Assembly (NCBI RefSeq): GCF_000008185.1
Contig: NC_002967.9
Span: forward strand, 1,860,001 to 1,924,000
Length of the DNA stretch: 64,000 bases
From: Treponema denticola ATCC 35405
Lineage (GTDB): Bacteria > Spirochaetota > Spirochaetia > Treponematales > Treponemataceae
Reading direction: 5' to 3'
The translations under genes were made by a program, and so were the position numbers. Under the pieces are notes generated by a model, which ran no database searches, was not told where the DNA came from, and was given only the letters and a program-made list of their open reading frames with translations. Shown here piece by piece: positions 32,201 through 40,788 of this stretch (position 1 is its first letter; each line of letters begins with the position of its first letter).

Positions 32201-32284
32201 ATGCCTTGCATAAATGCCTACAGCATTAAATTCGGGTAAGGGATTTTTGCTTATAATTTCAAAGCCGTGAATAAGAGTGCTCAT
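29231..32284 (-). CDS. M16C zinc metallopeptidase, presequence-protease (PreP/falcilysin) type
   Basis: The 1017-residue protein carries the inverted zinc motif HIIEH (His63, Glu66, His67) in [25 protein letters not shown], which is characteristic of the M16C subfamily. The distal glutamate is in [14 protein letters not shown]. It has the two-half clamshell layout of the family, with an M16C-associated middle domain. It degrades peptides; no signal peptide is seen, so it is likely cytoplasmic. A small Ala/Pro-rich insert ([17 protein letters not shown]) near residue 265 is a local oddity. It lies upstream of ruvC with a 32-base gap. Confidence 0.9.
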   Translation of the reverse strand: [1017 protein letters not shown]

Positions 32285-32440
32285 AAGGTCTTCCTAAGTT
32301 TAGATTAAATTTAAGCCTTCTAAAAAAAGTTTTAATTTTAGAAGATGGCTATATTCTAAAGAAAAGGAAGAAAATTGTAAAGTATCCCCGAATTTCAGCC
32401 CTGTGCTGCAACCGGATAGCCGTTAATAGTTTTTCTTTTT
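32285..32440. other. Junction region upstream of the M16C gene
   Basis: No intact gene. In the minus direction a frame starting ATG at 32444 (MKKEKLLTAIRLQHRAE) follows an AGAGGTG site and overlaps the ABC remnant stop by four bases (ATGA), but runs out after about 32 residues. It is probably the first codons of a lost exporter gene, cut at a deletion junction. The M16C promoter must lie here. Confidence 0.45.
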
Positions 32441-32620
32441 TCATAATACACCTCTTTTTCCAATTTTAAACACCCCATCGGCTATTTTATCATAGGAGGA
32501 TCGATGTGTAATCATTAAAATAAGTTTTTTAATTTTTTTTATGTTTGAAGTATCTTTTTCTTCTTTATATAATTGAAAAAGAATTTTGTCTTTCCAAAAA
32601 CTCAAAAAAAAGCATTTTCA
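32441..32620 (-). pseudogene. C-terminal remnant of an ABC exporter ATPase
   Basis: The frame ending at 32441 reads LYKEEKDTSNIKKIKKLILMITHRSSYDKIADGVFKIGKRGVL, which has the H-loop ITHR and the following ADxxFxI pattern of ABC exporter ATPases. Walker A, signature and Walker B are missing. A short coupled frame follows at 32444. It points to a former ABC exporter beside the CPBP genes. Confidence 0.55.
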
Positions 32621-32636
32621 AGATAACTATTTGAAT

Positions 32637-32759
32637 TTATATAAAGCTAAGATTATAATGCTCATCATTCCTAGTAAAAAAATCTATTAGATTTGTATCG
32701 GTTATAATGCAGGTAGTTTTTTCATTTTGAATGACGGTAATCTCATCATTCTTGTACAT
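32637..32759 (-). CDS. Short ORF of 40 residues coupled to CPBP gene (possible remnant)
   Basis: An ATG at 32759 overlaps the end of the CPBP gene by 14 bases and encodes MYKNDEITVIQNEKTTCIITDTNLIDFF and so on, to a stop at 32637. No family is recognised. It may be a small real gene or the N-terminal end of the ABC exporter whose C-terminal remnant lies just downstream. Confidence 0.35.
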   Translation of the reverse strand: MYKNDEITVIQNEKTTCIITDTNLIDFFTRNDEHYNLSFI

Positions 32760-33582
32760 GAGGTAAGGTATCAGTTTGTATTGCATTTTGTTTTCTCCTT
32801 CTTAGATGTTTGATAAGTTCAATTATTCCAATACTGCCGCCTAAAATTATATAAATAAGTGTCAATATAGTAAAAAAAGGGGTAGTTAAACATTGTCCAA
32901 AAGATACAAGACCGTTATGAAGGGAATGCATAATCATCGGTGTCCAAATGGTTCTTGTTTTTTCATAACAGTATGCAAGAGCCATACCGCCTATACTTAT
33001 CATCATAACAGCATTAAGATCATATCCATACATACTAATATGAAAAAAGCCGAATATTACACTTGAAATAATATTAGCTATAAAGACACTCGAATATTTA
33101 TACTTTAAATTATTATACATATAATATCTGAAAAACAATTCTTCCGCTACAGGTGCAAATATCATTCCACAAATAAGAACATACTTCCACAAATTCGGAT
33201 TTCTAAAAACATCGTAATAGGATATTTTCCCCATGTTTTCTTGGAAAAAATTAAAAGAATATTTTATATCCAGAATAAGTGTATTAAACTGATAATAAAT
33301 TGCACTTATTGCAAAAACAATCAAAGTATATTTTAAAATTAAAAGAAACTTAGGATTTTTAAATTTAAAATATTCTTTAACATTAATACTGTTTATTTTA
33401 AAACAAAAAACAACCCAATACAAATCTACAATAACTATTATTCCATACAAATATCTTTTTTTTAAATCCGGTATAGACATATCAGGATTTAATATTTGCA
33501 CAAGTTTCCAAAGTATTAAAAATAAGAGTATGCTTGAAAGCCACCAAAAATTTAAAAAGGCTTTTTTAATATTGTTATTCAT
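32746..33582 (-). CDS. CPBP-family intramembrane glutamic-type protease
   Basis: The 278-residue protein has about eight membrane helices. The CPBP (Abi/Rce1-like) motifs are EELFFR (Glu147, Glu148, Arg152), FGFFH (His181) and a third HSLHN near residue 242. Such proteins cleave prenylated or signal peptides, or protect against bacteriocins. Downstream are remnants of an ABC exporter and upstream two related CPBP genes, so a former bacteriocin or peptide-processing locus is plausible. Confidence 0.88.
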   Translation of the reverse strand: MNNNIKKAFLNFWWLSSILLFLILWKLVQILNPDMSIPDLKKRYLYGIIVIVDLYWVVFCFKINSINVKEYFKFKNPKFLLILKYTLIVFAISAIYYQFNTLILDIKYSFNFFQENMGKISYYDVFRNPNLWKYVLICGMIFAPVAEELFFRYYMYNNLKYKYSSVFIANIISSVIFGFFHISMYGYDLNAVMMISIGGMALAYCYEKTRTIWTPMIMHSLHNGLVSFGQCLTTPFFTILTLIYIILGGSIGIIELIKHLRRRKQNAIQTDTLPHVQE

Positions 33583-33751
33583 ATAAAACCCTCAGTTAAT
33601 TTAAAATAAAAAGTATCTTGAGATAGTCTTATAATATAAAACTTGCTCAAGATACTATGGTTATTATATCATGTATGTTTATATCCTGTCAAACATAAAT
33701 TTATAAAAATTTCAATTTGTTCACATTTAAATATACCGGTTGCATTATTTT

Positions 33752-34612
33752 TCAATCTTGAGATGGAAAATCTGATTGTACAAAATTAAAAGTTTTTCGC
33801 ACTTTTAGGTGTTTTTTTATTTCTTGTATAGCTATTATTATACCGGCAATAAAAATTATAAAATAAATAACTATTAAAAAATAAAAATATACATAATTAA
33901 ATAAAAAAATAAAAAAATTACTAATTGAATGAACAAGAATAGGAATATAAATATTATTGGTTTTTTCATAACAATAAGTCAATAAAATTCCTACTAAAAA
34001 TAAAAAGAATGTATTTATTCCAAAACCGTATTTTGGTATGTGTAAAAGAGCAAAAAGTATTGAAGAAATAAGTACACCAATAAAGGCATTACTTATTTCT
34101 TTTAATTTATTATACATAAGCCCTCTATATAGTATTTCTTCAAAAATAGGACCAAAAATTACTGAACCTATAAGCATAAAAGGTTCAAAACGAGGTTTTA
34201 GAGATTTTTCTAAAATCAAAATATCATATATAGTAATATTTTTTTTACCCGTTAAAACATCATTAAAATATTTAAAAAAATTAAAAAGAAAAGCATTATC
34301 AAAGATAAAGTATATTATGTAATAGATCATTCTGGTTGATAATATATAAATCAAAATTTTTACAATAAAAGAGAAATTTAATTTTTTATAAATAAATATT
34401 ATCTTTAAATCTTTTGAATAAAATAAATAGAAAATGATTATAAACAGTAAAAATAATAAACTACCAAAAATTCCATTATATTTAACAAATAAAATATAAT
34501 AGTAATTATAAAAATTTTTAAAAAGGAATTTACCGACATAAGAAAGCATAAAAAAAACAAGAATATACAATATAAAAAGAATACATAGATCTTTCATTAT
34601 TTTTTTATTCAT
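33752..34612 (-). CDS. CPBP-family intramembrane protease, duplicate copy A
   Basis: The 286-residue, strongly hydrophobic protein has about eight helices. The motifs are FEEILYRGLMYNKL (EExxxR), FALLHIPKYG (His) and HSISNF. A segment of over 60 residues around these motifs is identical to the next gene upstream. The leader (AAGAACATCGAAGGAAAAATAAT and so on) is also duplicated, so the unit of duplication was gene plus promoter region. AT content is very high even for this genome. Confidence 0.88.
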   Translation of the reverse strand: MNKKIMKDLCILFILYILVFFMLSYVGKFLFKNFYNYYYILFVKYNGIFGSLLFLLFIIIFYLFYSKDLKIIFIYKKLNFSFIVKILIYILSTRMIYYIIYFIFDNAFLFNFFKYFNDVLTGKKNITIYDILILEKSLKPRFEPFMLIGSVIFGPIFEEILYRGLMYNKLKEISNAFIGVLISSILFALLHIPKYGFGINTFFLFLVGILLTYCYEKTNNIYIPILVHSISNFFIFLFNYVYFYFLIVIYFIIFIAGIIIAIQEIKKHLKVRKTFNFVQSDFPSQD

Positions 34613-34818
34613 AATCCATACCCTCTATAATAAGAACATCGAAGGAAAAATAATATCGCTACAAAATAATTTCCTTAAGTTTATATTTTCCTTCGATGTC
34701 TAACTTAAGCCTATCATATAAAATTTCACCCATCAAGCGTAAATTTACGAAATTTATAAAAATTTCAATTTTATTTAACAAATTTTAATGTTTTTTGAAT
34801 TTAAATTTGCCGATTACA

Positions 34819-35685
34819 TTATTTTTCACTCTCCGATAGAGAAGCCGATTGTACAAGATTAAAAGTTTTCCGCGCTTTTAGGTGTTTTTTTATTTCTTGT
34901 ATAGCTATTATTATACCGGCAATAAAAATTATAAAATAAATAATTATTAAAAAATAAAAATATACATAGTTAAATAAAAATATAAAAAAATTATTAATTG
35001 AATGAACAAAAATAGGAACATAAATATTATTGCTTTTTTCATAACAATAAGCCAATAAAATTCCTACTAAAAATAAAAAGAATGTATTTATTCCAAAACC
35101 GTACTTTGGTATGTGTAAAAGAGCAAAAAGTATTGAAGAAATAAGTACACCAATAAAGGCATTACTTATTTCTTTTAATTTATTATACATAAGCCCTCTA
35201 TATAGTATTTCTTCAAAAATAGGACTGATAATTACTGTAGCTATAAACATAAAAGGTTCAAAACAAGGCCTTAGCGATTTTTCTAAAATCAGAATATCAT
35301 ATATAGTAATATTTTTTTTGCCACTTAAAATATCATTAAAGTATTTAAAAAAATTAAAAAGAAAAGCATTATCAAAGATAAAGTATATTATATAATATAT
35401 CATTCCAATTGATAATATATAAATCAAACTTTTTACAATAAAAAAGAAATTTAATTTTTTATAAGTAAATATTATCTTCATTTCTTTTAGATACAATAAA
35501 TATAAAACAATTATAAATAGTAAAGATATTAGAAGGTCAACAATTTTATTATATTTACCGAATAAAGCATAATAGCAATTATAAAAATTATTTAATAAAA
35601 ACTTATGAATATACGAATTTATATAAAAAACAAGAATATACAGCATAAAAAGAATGCACAGATCTTTTATTACTTTTTTATTCAT
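34819..35685 (-). CDS. CPBP-family intramembrane protease, duplicate copy B
   Basis: The 288-residue protein is the tandem duplicate of the gene at 33752-34612: ISPIFEEILYRGLMYNKLKEISNAF and FALLHIPKYGFGINTFF are shared, and differences cluster in the N-terminal helices (residues 30-95) and the last few residues. All CPBP motif residues are kept in both copies, so both may be active. Recent duplication with divergence of the N-terminal, possibly substrate-facing, part is inferred. Confidence 0.88.
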   Translation of the reverse strand: MNKKVIKDLCILFMLYILVFYINSYIHKFLLNNFYNCYYALFGKYNKIVDLLISLLFIIVLYLLYLKEMKIIFTYKKLNFFFIVKSLIYILSIGMIYYIIYFIFDNAFLFNFFKYFNDILSGKKNITIYDILILEKSLRPCFEPFMFIATVIISPIFEEILYRGLMYNKLKEISNAFIGVLISSILFALLHIPKYGFGINTFFLFLVGILLAYCYEKSNNIYVPIFVHSINNFFIFLFNYVYFYFLIIIYFIIFIAGIIIAIQEIKKHLKARKTFNLVQSASLSESEK

Positions 35686-35895
35686 AATCCATACCCTATA
35701 ATAAGAACATCGAAGGAAAAATAATATCGCTACAAAATAATTTTCTTAAGTTTATATTTCCCTCCGATATCTAATTTAAGTCTATCATCCAAAATTTCAT
35801 CTGTCAAACATAAATTTACGAAATTTATAAAAATTTCAATTTTATTTAACAAATTTTAATTTTTTTTCACGTTTAAATATGCCGACTTTTAGGCC

Positions 35896-37023
35896 TCAGT
35901 TACCTATCTTCGATTTTAAATTTTCAAGTTCTTTTTCTTTTGTCTGAGTTTCGGCATCAAGAGTTTTATTGCTATCTTCAAGTTCTAAGCGTTTTGCTTG
36001 GATTTCTTTTAATTCGGTTTCGATATACTCTTCCAATGACATAGTATCTCCGTCAAGGCCGGAATCGAACCTGATTTCTTTTTTTAGAGGACTTAAAATA
36101 AGTTTTATAAAATTTTCGGCCAGTTTTAAAACGGCATCATTCATAAAATTCGTTTCAAGGCCCTGACTTAAACGGGTTTGGTATTCTTGTTCACATAGAT
36201 CTGCATATTGATTTGCCTTTTTTACCTCGGATTGACCGTTTAAGATATTATATGTTTTAATATTGTTTTTTATATCAACCCGCCTTATTTCGGCAACCTC
36301 TTTTATGTGCTTGTTTTTGCTTGCTCCTAAAAATTTAGGCTGAATATCCTTTATCCAAAGAATATTCGGAAAATCCTTTGATACGGTAATTTTAATTTTT
36401 TTTAAATCGACACCGAATTTTGCATCGATATCGTGGGTTAAAATAACAAGCCCTTCATCATAGTATTGATCTGCCTTTAAACCCATTCCGGTTGAAATAC
36501 CGCTTAACTGTTTTCGATACAAATTAGTCTGTTTTAAATTCGCTTCCAGTAATCCAAGCTCCAATATTTCCTTAAAACTTTGCATGTTCAATTGAGTGTT
36601 TTGTAAAACTCTTAAACTGTCTTCTAAACCGCTTATTTCGATTGATTGCTTTTGCATGTTTATTTTATTGTCAAGAATTTCTTTTTCCTTTTCTTTTAAT
36701 TCTTGATTTGCTGCAAGAAGTTTTATTTGAGCTTTGCGTGCCTCAATTTCGGCAAGTTGACTGTCAGTTACCTCGTTAACTACCTTTTTATTTACAAAAG
36801 AATTAAATGCCGTCATAAGCGGAATCATTAGAATACAGGATAAGGCAGTTGACAATACTATTGCAAGCACAGCATTTATTTTTCTTAATTTTGTACTTGC
36901 AAAAAAGAGCACAAGAACAATGCCGATGATACATGCCGCCATGACAAAAAAAGACATAGTCATGCTGACCTTATCCTGCACCCTATAAAAAAACATCGAT
37001 ACACTCATTAAAAAGTTTTCCAT
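35896..37023 (-). CDS. Membrane protein with long coiled coils, unknown function
   Basis: The 375-residue protein has two membrane helices (MSFFVMAACIIGIVLVLFFA and INAVLAIVLSTALSCILMIPLM). It then has a coiled coil (about residues 85-140: DSQLAEIEARKAQIKLLAANQELKEKEKEILDNKI), a central folded region, and a second coiled coil at the end (EYIETELKEIQAKRLELEDSNKTLDAETQTKEKELENLKSKI). No named domain is recognised. It lies five bases from the WecG-like gene, downstream in the same block. Confidence 0.7.
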   Translation of the reverse strand: MENFLMSVSMFFYRVQDKVSMTMSFFVMAACIIGIVLVLFFASTKLRKINAVLAIVLSTALSCILMIPLMTAFNSFVNKKVVNEVTDSQLAEIEARKAQIKLLAANQELKEKEKEILDNKINMQKQSIEISGLEDSLRVLQNTQLNMQSFKEILELGLLEANLKQTNLYRKQLSGISTGMGLKADQYYDEGLVILTHDIDAKFGVDLKKIKITVSKDFPNILWIKDIQPKFLGASKNKHIKEVAEIRRVDIKNNIKTYNILNGQSEVKKANQYADLCEQEYQTRLSQGLETNFMNDAVLKLAENFIKLILSPLKKEIRFDSGLDGDTMSLEEYIETELKEIQAKRLELEDSNKTLDAETQTKEKELENLKSKIGN

Positions 37024-37028
37024 AAAGT

Positions 37029-37769
37029 TTACCCTTTTCTAAACAGTCTATAAAATAAGAGCAGAATATTATACCAAATATAACCGAAAAAAGTAAATAT
37101 TCTAAAAGGATTTTTAAGCACTGGGATTATAAAATCCCATCCGGAATTAAAAAGTTTTTCGGAGGGGCGTTTTTTAAATTTGGAAAAAATATCGATTAGG
37201 TTTGCATAGCGGATAAAGATTCCGGAATTAAAATGCTCCTTGTTGCGGTAAATCCACTTTCTCCCGCCGGGGACTCCCTTCCCTATAATGACTACGGAAG
37301 GAGCTGCTTTTGAAATAGCCGAAATAATGTGGGGTTCCATCGATTTATGATAGTAACCGGCAAAGCGTCCAACCAAGCGTAACCCCGGAAATGTGCTTCT
37401 AACGTTTTTTTCGGCGACGAGAAGACTTTCCTGCCGGCCTCCGAAAAGATAGAGGCTCTTATAGTGGGAATCTATTACGTTTAGAAAATCTATAACTACC
37501 GAAAACTGCTGTCTTCTTACGGGGACATCTTTTTTTAAAAAGCGGGCACCGCGTATCAGGCTTTTTGAAACAGGCAAACAAAGAGCCGCTTCTTTAACCA
37601 TATTTCTAAACTCTCCGTTGCGGCGTGCTCTAAGAACATCCCAGATAGTCATAAAGATAATCTGCTGCGGCCCTTCTTTATTTAAAAGAGACATCACGGT
37701 TTCTTCTATATCTTCTTCATGTAAAACATCAAGAGGAACATTTAAAAAATTAATTCTTTTTACAGCCAC
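37029..37769 (-). CDS. WecG/TagA/CpsF-family glycosyltransferase
   Basis: The 246-residue protein matches the WecG/TagA fold: INFLNVPLDVLHEEDIEETV, then CLPVSKSLIRGARFLKKDVPVRR, the core LYLFGGRQESLLVAEKNVRSTFPGLRLVGRFAGYY and IISAISKAAPSVVIIGKGVPGGRKWIYRNK. The usual catalytic Asp/Thr region near residue 60 reads AALCLPVSKS here, where many members have an Asp. The C-terminal end is basic and hydrophobic, typical of membrane association. It transfers a sugar from a UDP donor, as known for the family. It overlaps rsmE by 20 bases. Confidence 0.85.
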   Translation of the reverse strand: MAVKRINFLNVPLDVLHEEDIEETVMSLLNKEGPQQIIFMTIWDVLRARRNGEFRNMVKEAALCLPVSKSLIRGARFLKKDVPVRRQQFSVVIDFLNVIDSHYKSLYLFGGRQESLLVAEKNVRSTFPGLRLVGRFAGYYHKSMEPHIISAISKAAPSVVIIGKGVPGGRKWIYRNKEHFNSGIFIRYANLIDIFSKFKKRPSEKLFNSGWDFIIPVLKNPFRIFTFFGYIWYNILLLFYRLFRKG

Positions 37770-38523
37770 CTTTTTCCTCCATTATAACCTGAGCGGCCGC
37801 AATCGAATAAATTGCCGCCGTTTCGGCACGGAGCACATTTGTATTAAAATGCACTTCTTCAAATTTATGTTCTTTTAAAAATTCAATTTCTTTAGAACCT
37901 ATGCCGCCTTCGCAGCCTATGGCAAGCACTATCGCCTCGGTCTCGGCCGATAAGCAGTCAAAAAAACTAAACGAGCCTACCTTTTTTTCGCTAAGCATTA
38001 TAAAAGCGGTTTTCCTGTTCGCCGTATAGTCCAAAACCGAATCCAAAGCCGCTTTCAATTCTTGGGCAGGAAGAATTTTAGTATTTACAACGGAACCTGA
38101 CTGCTGTCTTGCCTCTCTGATAATACGCTCGCGCCTTTCGGTTTGATTTATGTTTTCTTTTTTTACAACAGAGAATTCTCCCAAAACAGGAACAATAAGC
38201 GAACAGCCGGCTTCTGCAGCCTGCCTCACTGCAATATCCATGTGATTCCCCTTTATAAGCCATTGCATTAAAATAATTTCTGCACGGGGTTTATAAGGTT
38301 CCGCATCAAAGGCAAATTCTTCCTTTAAGAGCCTAAGCTCTATATATTTTTTTTCGGTATTAATTTTAAAAACTTCAGCCGAGGCAGGCTTAACTCCATT
38401 TAAAGAAATCTTTAAAACCTGCCCTTCTTTAATTCTCCGCACGGAAACAAGATAGTTATAATCTTTTTTATCGAGCCGAATTATATCCTTATCCGGCTCT
38501 GCGGAAACAATCAGCAGCTTCAT
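37750..38523 (-). CDS. rsmE: 16S rRNA (uracil1498-N3)-methyltransferase RsmE
   Basis: The 257-residue SPOUT methyltransferase has a PUA-like N-terminal part (KDIIRLDKKDYNYLVSVRRIKEGQVLKISLNG), a middle LMQWLIKGNHMDIAVRQAAEAGCSLIVPVLGEFSV, and the knotted SAM site AIVLAIGCEGGIGSKEIEFLKEHKFEEVHFNTNVLRAETAAIYSIAAAQ. The knot motifs GCEGG and LRAETA are complete. It methylates U1498 of 16S rRNA. Its ATG shares one base with the ctpA stop. Confidence 0.93.
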   Translation of the reverse strand: MKLLIVSAEPDKDIIRLDKKDYNYLVSVRRIKEGQVLKISLNGVKPASAEVFKINTEKKYIELRLLKEEFAFDAEPYKPRAEIILMQWLIKGNHMDIAVRQAAEAGCSLIVPVLGEFSVVKKENINQTERRERIIREARQQSGSVVNTKILPAQELKAALDSVLDYTANRKTAFIMLSEKKVGSFSFFDCLSAETEAIVLAIGCEGGIGSKEIEFLKEHKFEEVHFNTNVLRAETAAIYSIAAAQVIMEEKGGCKKN

Positions 38524-40001
38524 TATTTTTTATCTTCGGTTCTTGCCTTTTCTTCTTCCTGCATCTCAAACAGAGTCTTCGTAGTTTTACAAAGAGCATT
38601 TACATCCTTTGTTTTTAAAAGATTTATTGCTGCCTGCAGCTGCTCATCATCTTCATCTATAACGGGACTTTCGTGAGAGCGGTAGTATTCAACTTTTACA
38701 AGACTTAAAATCAGCTCATGTCTTACATTGTATTCTTTACCAAGCTTTTTAGAAAAATCCATCATCTCATTTTTTGAAATAGAAGGCTTGCTCCTTGTAA
38801 AGTTTGCAATTTTAGAAGTCTTTAAAAGCTCAAGTACGCTCTTTTCTTCATCGGGTGTAAAACTAGGCCTTTTAACTTCCAAGTCGGGAAGAATTCCCTG
38901 CTTATTTATATTTGCCCCGCTAGGAGAATAGTATCTTGCTATGGTAAGCTTCACAAGCTCCTTTTCGCTCAACTGAACGACACTTTGCACCAAGCCCTTG
39001 CCGTAAGAGCGGGTTCCTACAAGATAAGCCCTTTTATGATCCTTTAAGGCACCTGCCACAATTTCGGAAGCGCTTGCAGAACCTTCATTTATGAGAACAA
39101 CTATGGGCATATCTTTAGGAAGCTTTTTTACGAATCGGCGGACATTATAAGTTTCGCTTGTGTTGCGGGCTCTTCCCTTTGTCGAAACCACAACACCCGA
39201 TTCTAAAAAGATACTCGCTACATCAATAGAGCTTGTAATCAAACCGCCCGGATTATTCTTTAAATCAAAGATCAGCTTTGTACAGCCTTCTTCTTGTAAT
39301 TTTTCTATAGCCTCGGTTATTCGTTTTGCCGAATTAGGATTAAACTCTATTAAACGGATATAGGCAATATCCTTTCCGATTTTTGTATACTTTATGGTAG
39401 GAACTTCGATTATGGCTCGTGTCAGTGTAAGATCAAACTTTAGATTTTTTCCTCTAAGAACTTTTATTGTAACCTGAGTACCTTCTTTCCCCCGAAGCAT
39501 ATTTAAAACATCCTCCTGGGTAATCTCTTCGGTTTTTACTCCGTCGATTTCGATAATATAGTCTCCCGGTTGAAGTCCGGCCTTCCAACCCGGAGTTCCT
39601 TCAATAGGGCTTGCAACTTCGACATAGGCAGGACGCTCAGGAGTAGATACATTCGGTTTTGTAATATGAACACCTATACCTCCAAAAACACCGGTTGTAG
39701 TATCCTCCAAATCATGACCCGCCGTCGTATCCTTAAAAATATAAGAGGTATAAGGGTCTTGAAGAGAATTAAGCATCCCTTCCATAGCCCCCTTATATAA
39801 AACGGCAGGATCTATTTCATCTACATAATTTTCTTGAAGAAGTTTGTACACGGATTCAAGATATCGTAAATTTACATCGGCATTACCTGCATCGGATTCC
39901 GAATTAGATGTTGCAGGAGCCCTCTGCGGCATAAAAAAAATAGCCGCCAACAGAAGAGTTAAAAAGATAATAGTATTTATCCAAGTTATTCTTTTATTCA
40001 T
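38523..40001 (-). CDS. ctpA: Carboxyl-terminal processing peptidase (S41A)
   Basis: The 492-residue protein has an N-terminal membrane anchor (WINTIIFLTLLLAAIFFM), a PDZ domain at about 105-185 (TTGVFGGIGVHI...YIIEIDGVKTEEI), and the S41 core. The active site is the serine in GSASASE (307-313) with Lys335 in SYGKGLVQ. GLNPGG-type strand FDLKNNPGGLI is present. It cuts C-terminal tails of periplasmic proteins. It is first in a run with rsmE and the WecG-like gene, each overlapping the next. Confidence 0.93.
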   Translation of the reverse strand: MNKRITWINTIIFLTLLLAAIFFMPQRAPATSNSESDAGNADVNLRYLESVYKLLQENYVDEIDPAVLYKGAMEGMLNSLQDPYTSYIFKDTTAGHDLEDTTTGVFGGIGVHITKPNVSTPERPAYVEVASPIEGTPGWKAGLQPGDYIIEIDGVKTEEITQEDVLNMLRGKEGTQVTIKVLRGKNLKFDLTLTRAIIEVPTIKYTKIGKDIAYIRLIEFNPNSAKRITEAIEKLQEEGCTKLIFDLKNNPGGLITSSIDVASIFLESGVVVSTKGRARNTSETYNVRRFVKKLPKDMPIVVLINEGSASASEIVAGALKDHKRAYLVGTRSYGKGLVQSVVQLSEKELVKLTIARYYSPSGANINKQGILPDLEVKRPSFTPDEEKSVLELLKTSKIANFTRSKPSISKNEMMDFSKKLGKEYNVRHELILSLVKVEYYRSHESPVIDEDDEQLQAAINLLKTKDVNALCKTTKTLFEMQEEEKARTEDKK

Positions 40002-40049
40002 CTTTCTATTTTGAACTATATTGTAAATTTGTCAATAGGGTAAAGAATT

Positions 40050-40775
40050 TTAGCCTTCAATCAGTTCTATCAGCTCGTCCCAATCGCTTATTTTGGTAAA
40101 TTCAAAATCGGGAGAAATATGGCTTTCGTTATCGTAGGGACAGGCAAGGCTGCTTGTATATAAGATAGGTTTTATTCCGATGGCAGCCGAGCCTATAACA
40201 TCGGCCCGCGGGTTGTCTCCGCAATACCACACCTCATCGGCGGAAAGGCAGGCTTTTTTTAAGGCAGCTTCAAAAAGAAGGCAATCGGGCTTTCTAAACC
40301 CGTACTCACTTGAAGCTATTATAAATTCGAATTTGTTTTGCGGAAGATATTTATTTATTCTTGCAATCACGGCTTTTTCCGAAAAAGCAATATTGCTTAT
40401 GACGGCAGTTCTGATATTTTTGGCTTCCAAAAAGAGCAGAAGTTTTTCGATATTGGGCATTGCCCTGCACGGTGCCAGAGCTTCCCAAAAAAGGATTTCC
40501 AGCTCCGTGTAGGATAGGTTAAATTCTACATTAAGGATTTGAAAAAGACAATTATAAAAATTATGAGTGTGTATTTCTACATCGTTTTGTAAAGCCCGCG
40601 ATTTTACCCTCTCAAAAATAGCCATTCCTTTTTTATAAAAGGTAATAAAATCTATTTTATCGGGATTTTTATGAATTTGAGCATAGAGGGCCTTATAGGC
40701 TCTTTCCAAATCAAGCTCCTTTTCATAAATAAGAGTATTCCCATAATCGAATATAATCATCGCAGGGCTTTTCAT
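40050..40775 (-). CDS. HAD-superfamily hydrolase
   Basis: The protein has 241 residues from the ATG at 40775; the longer open frame to 40961 overlaps the ABC-F gene and has no family match. HAD motif I is IIFDYGNTLIYE, with Tyr in place of the usual second aspartate region (DYGNT as in subfamily IA members). Motif II is TAVISNIAF, motif III lysine is in SSEYGFRKPDCLLF and motif IV WYCGDNPRADVIGSAAIGIKPIL. It is probably a small-molecule phosphatase; the substrate is unknown. It lies 13 bases after the ABC-F stop. Confidence 0.87.
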   Translation of the reverse strand: MKSPAMIIFDYGNTLIYEKELDLERAYKALYAQIHKNPDKIDFITFYKKGMAIFERVKSRALQNDVEIHTHNFYNCLFQILNVEFNLSYTELEILFWEALAPCRAMPNIEKLLLFLEAKNIRTAVISNIAFSEKAVIARINKYLPQNKFEFIIASSEYGFRKPDCLLFEAALKKACLSADEVWYCGDNPRADVIGSAAIGIKPILYTSSLACPYDNESHISPDFEFTKISDWDELIELIEG

Positions 40776-40788
40776 AGGGTTAAGCCGG

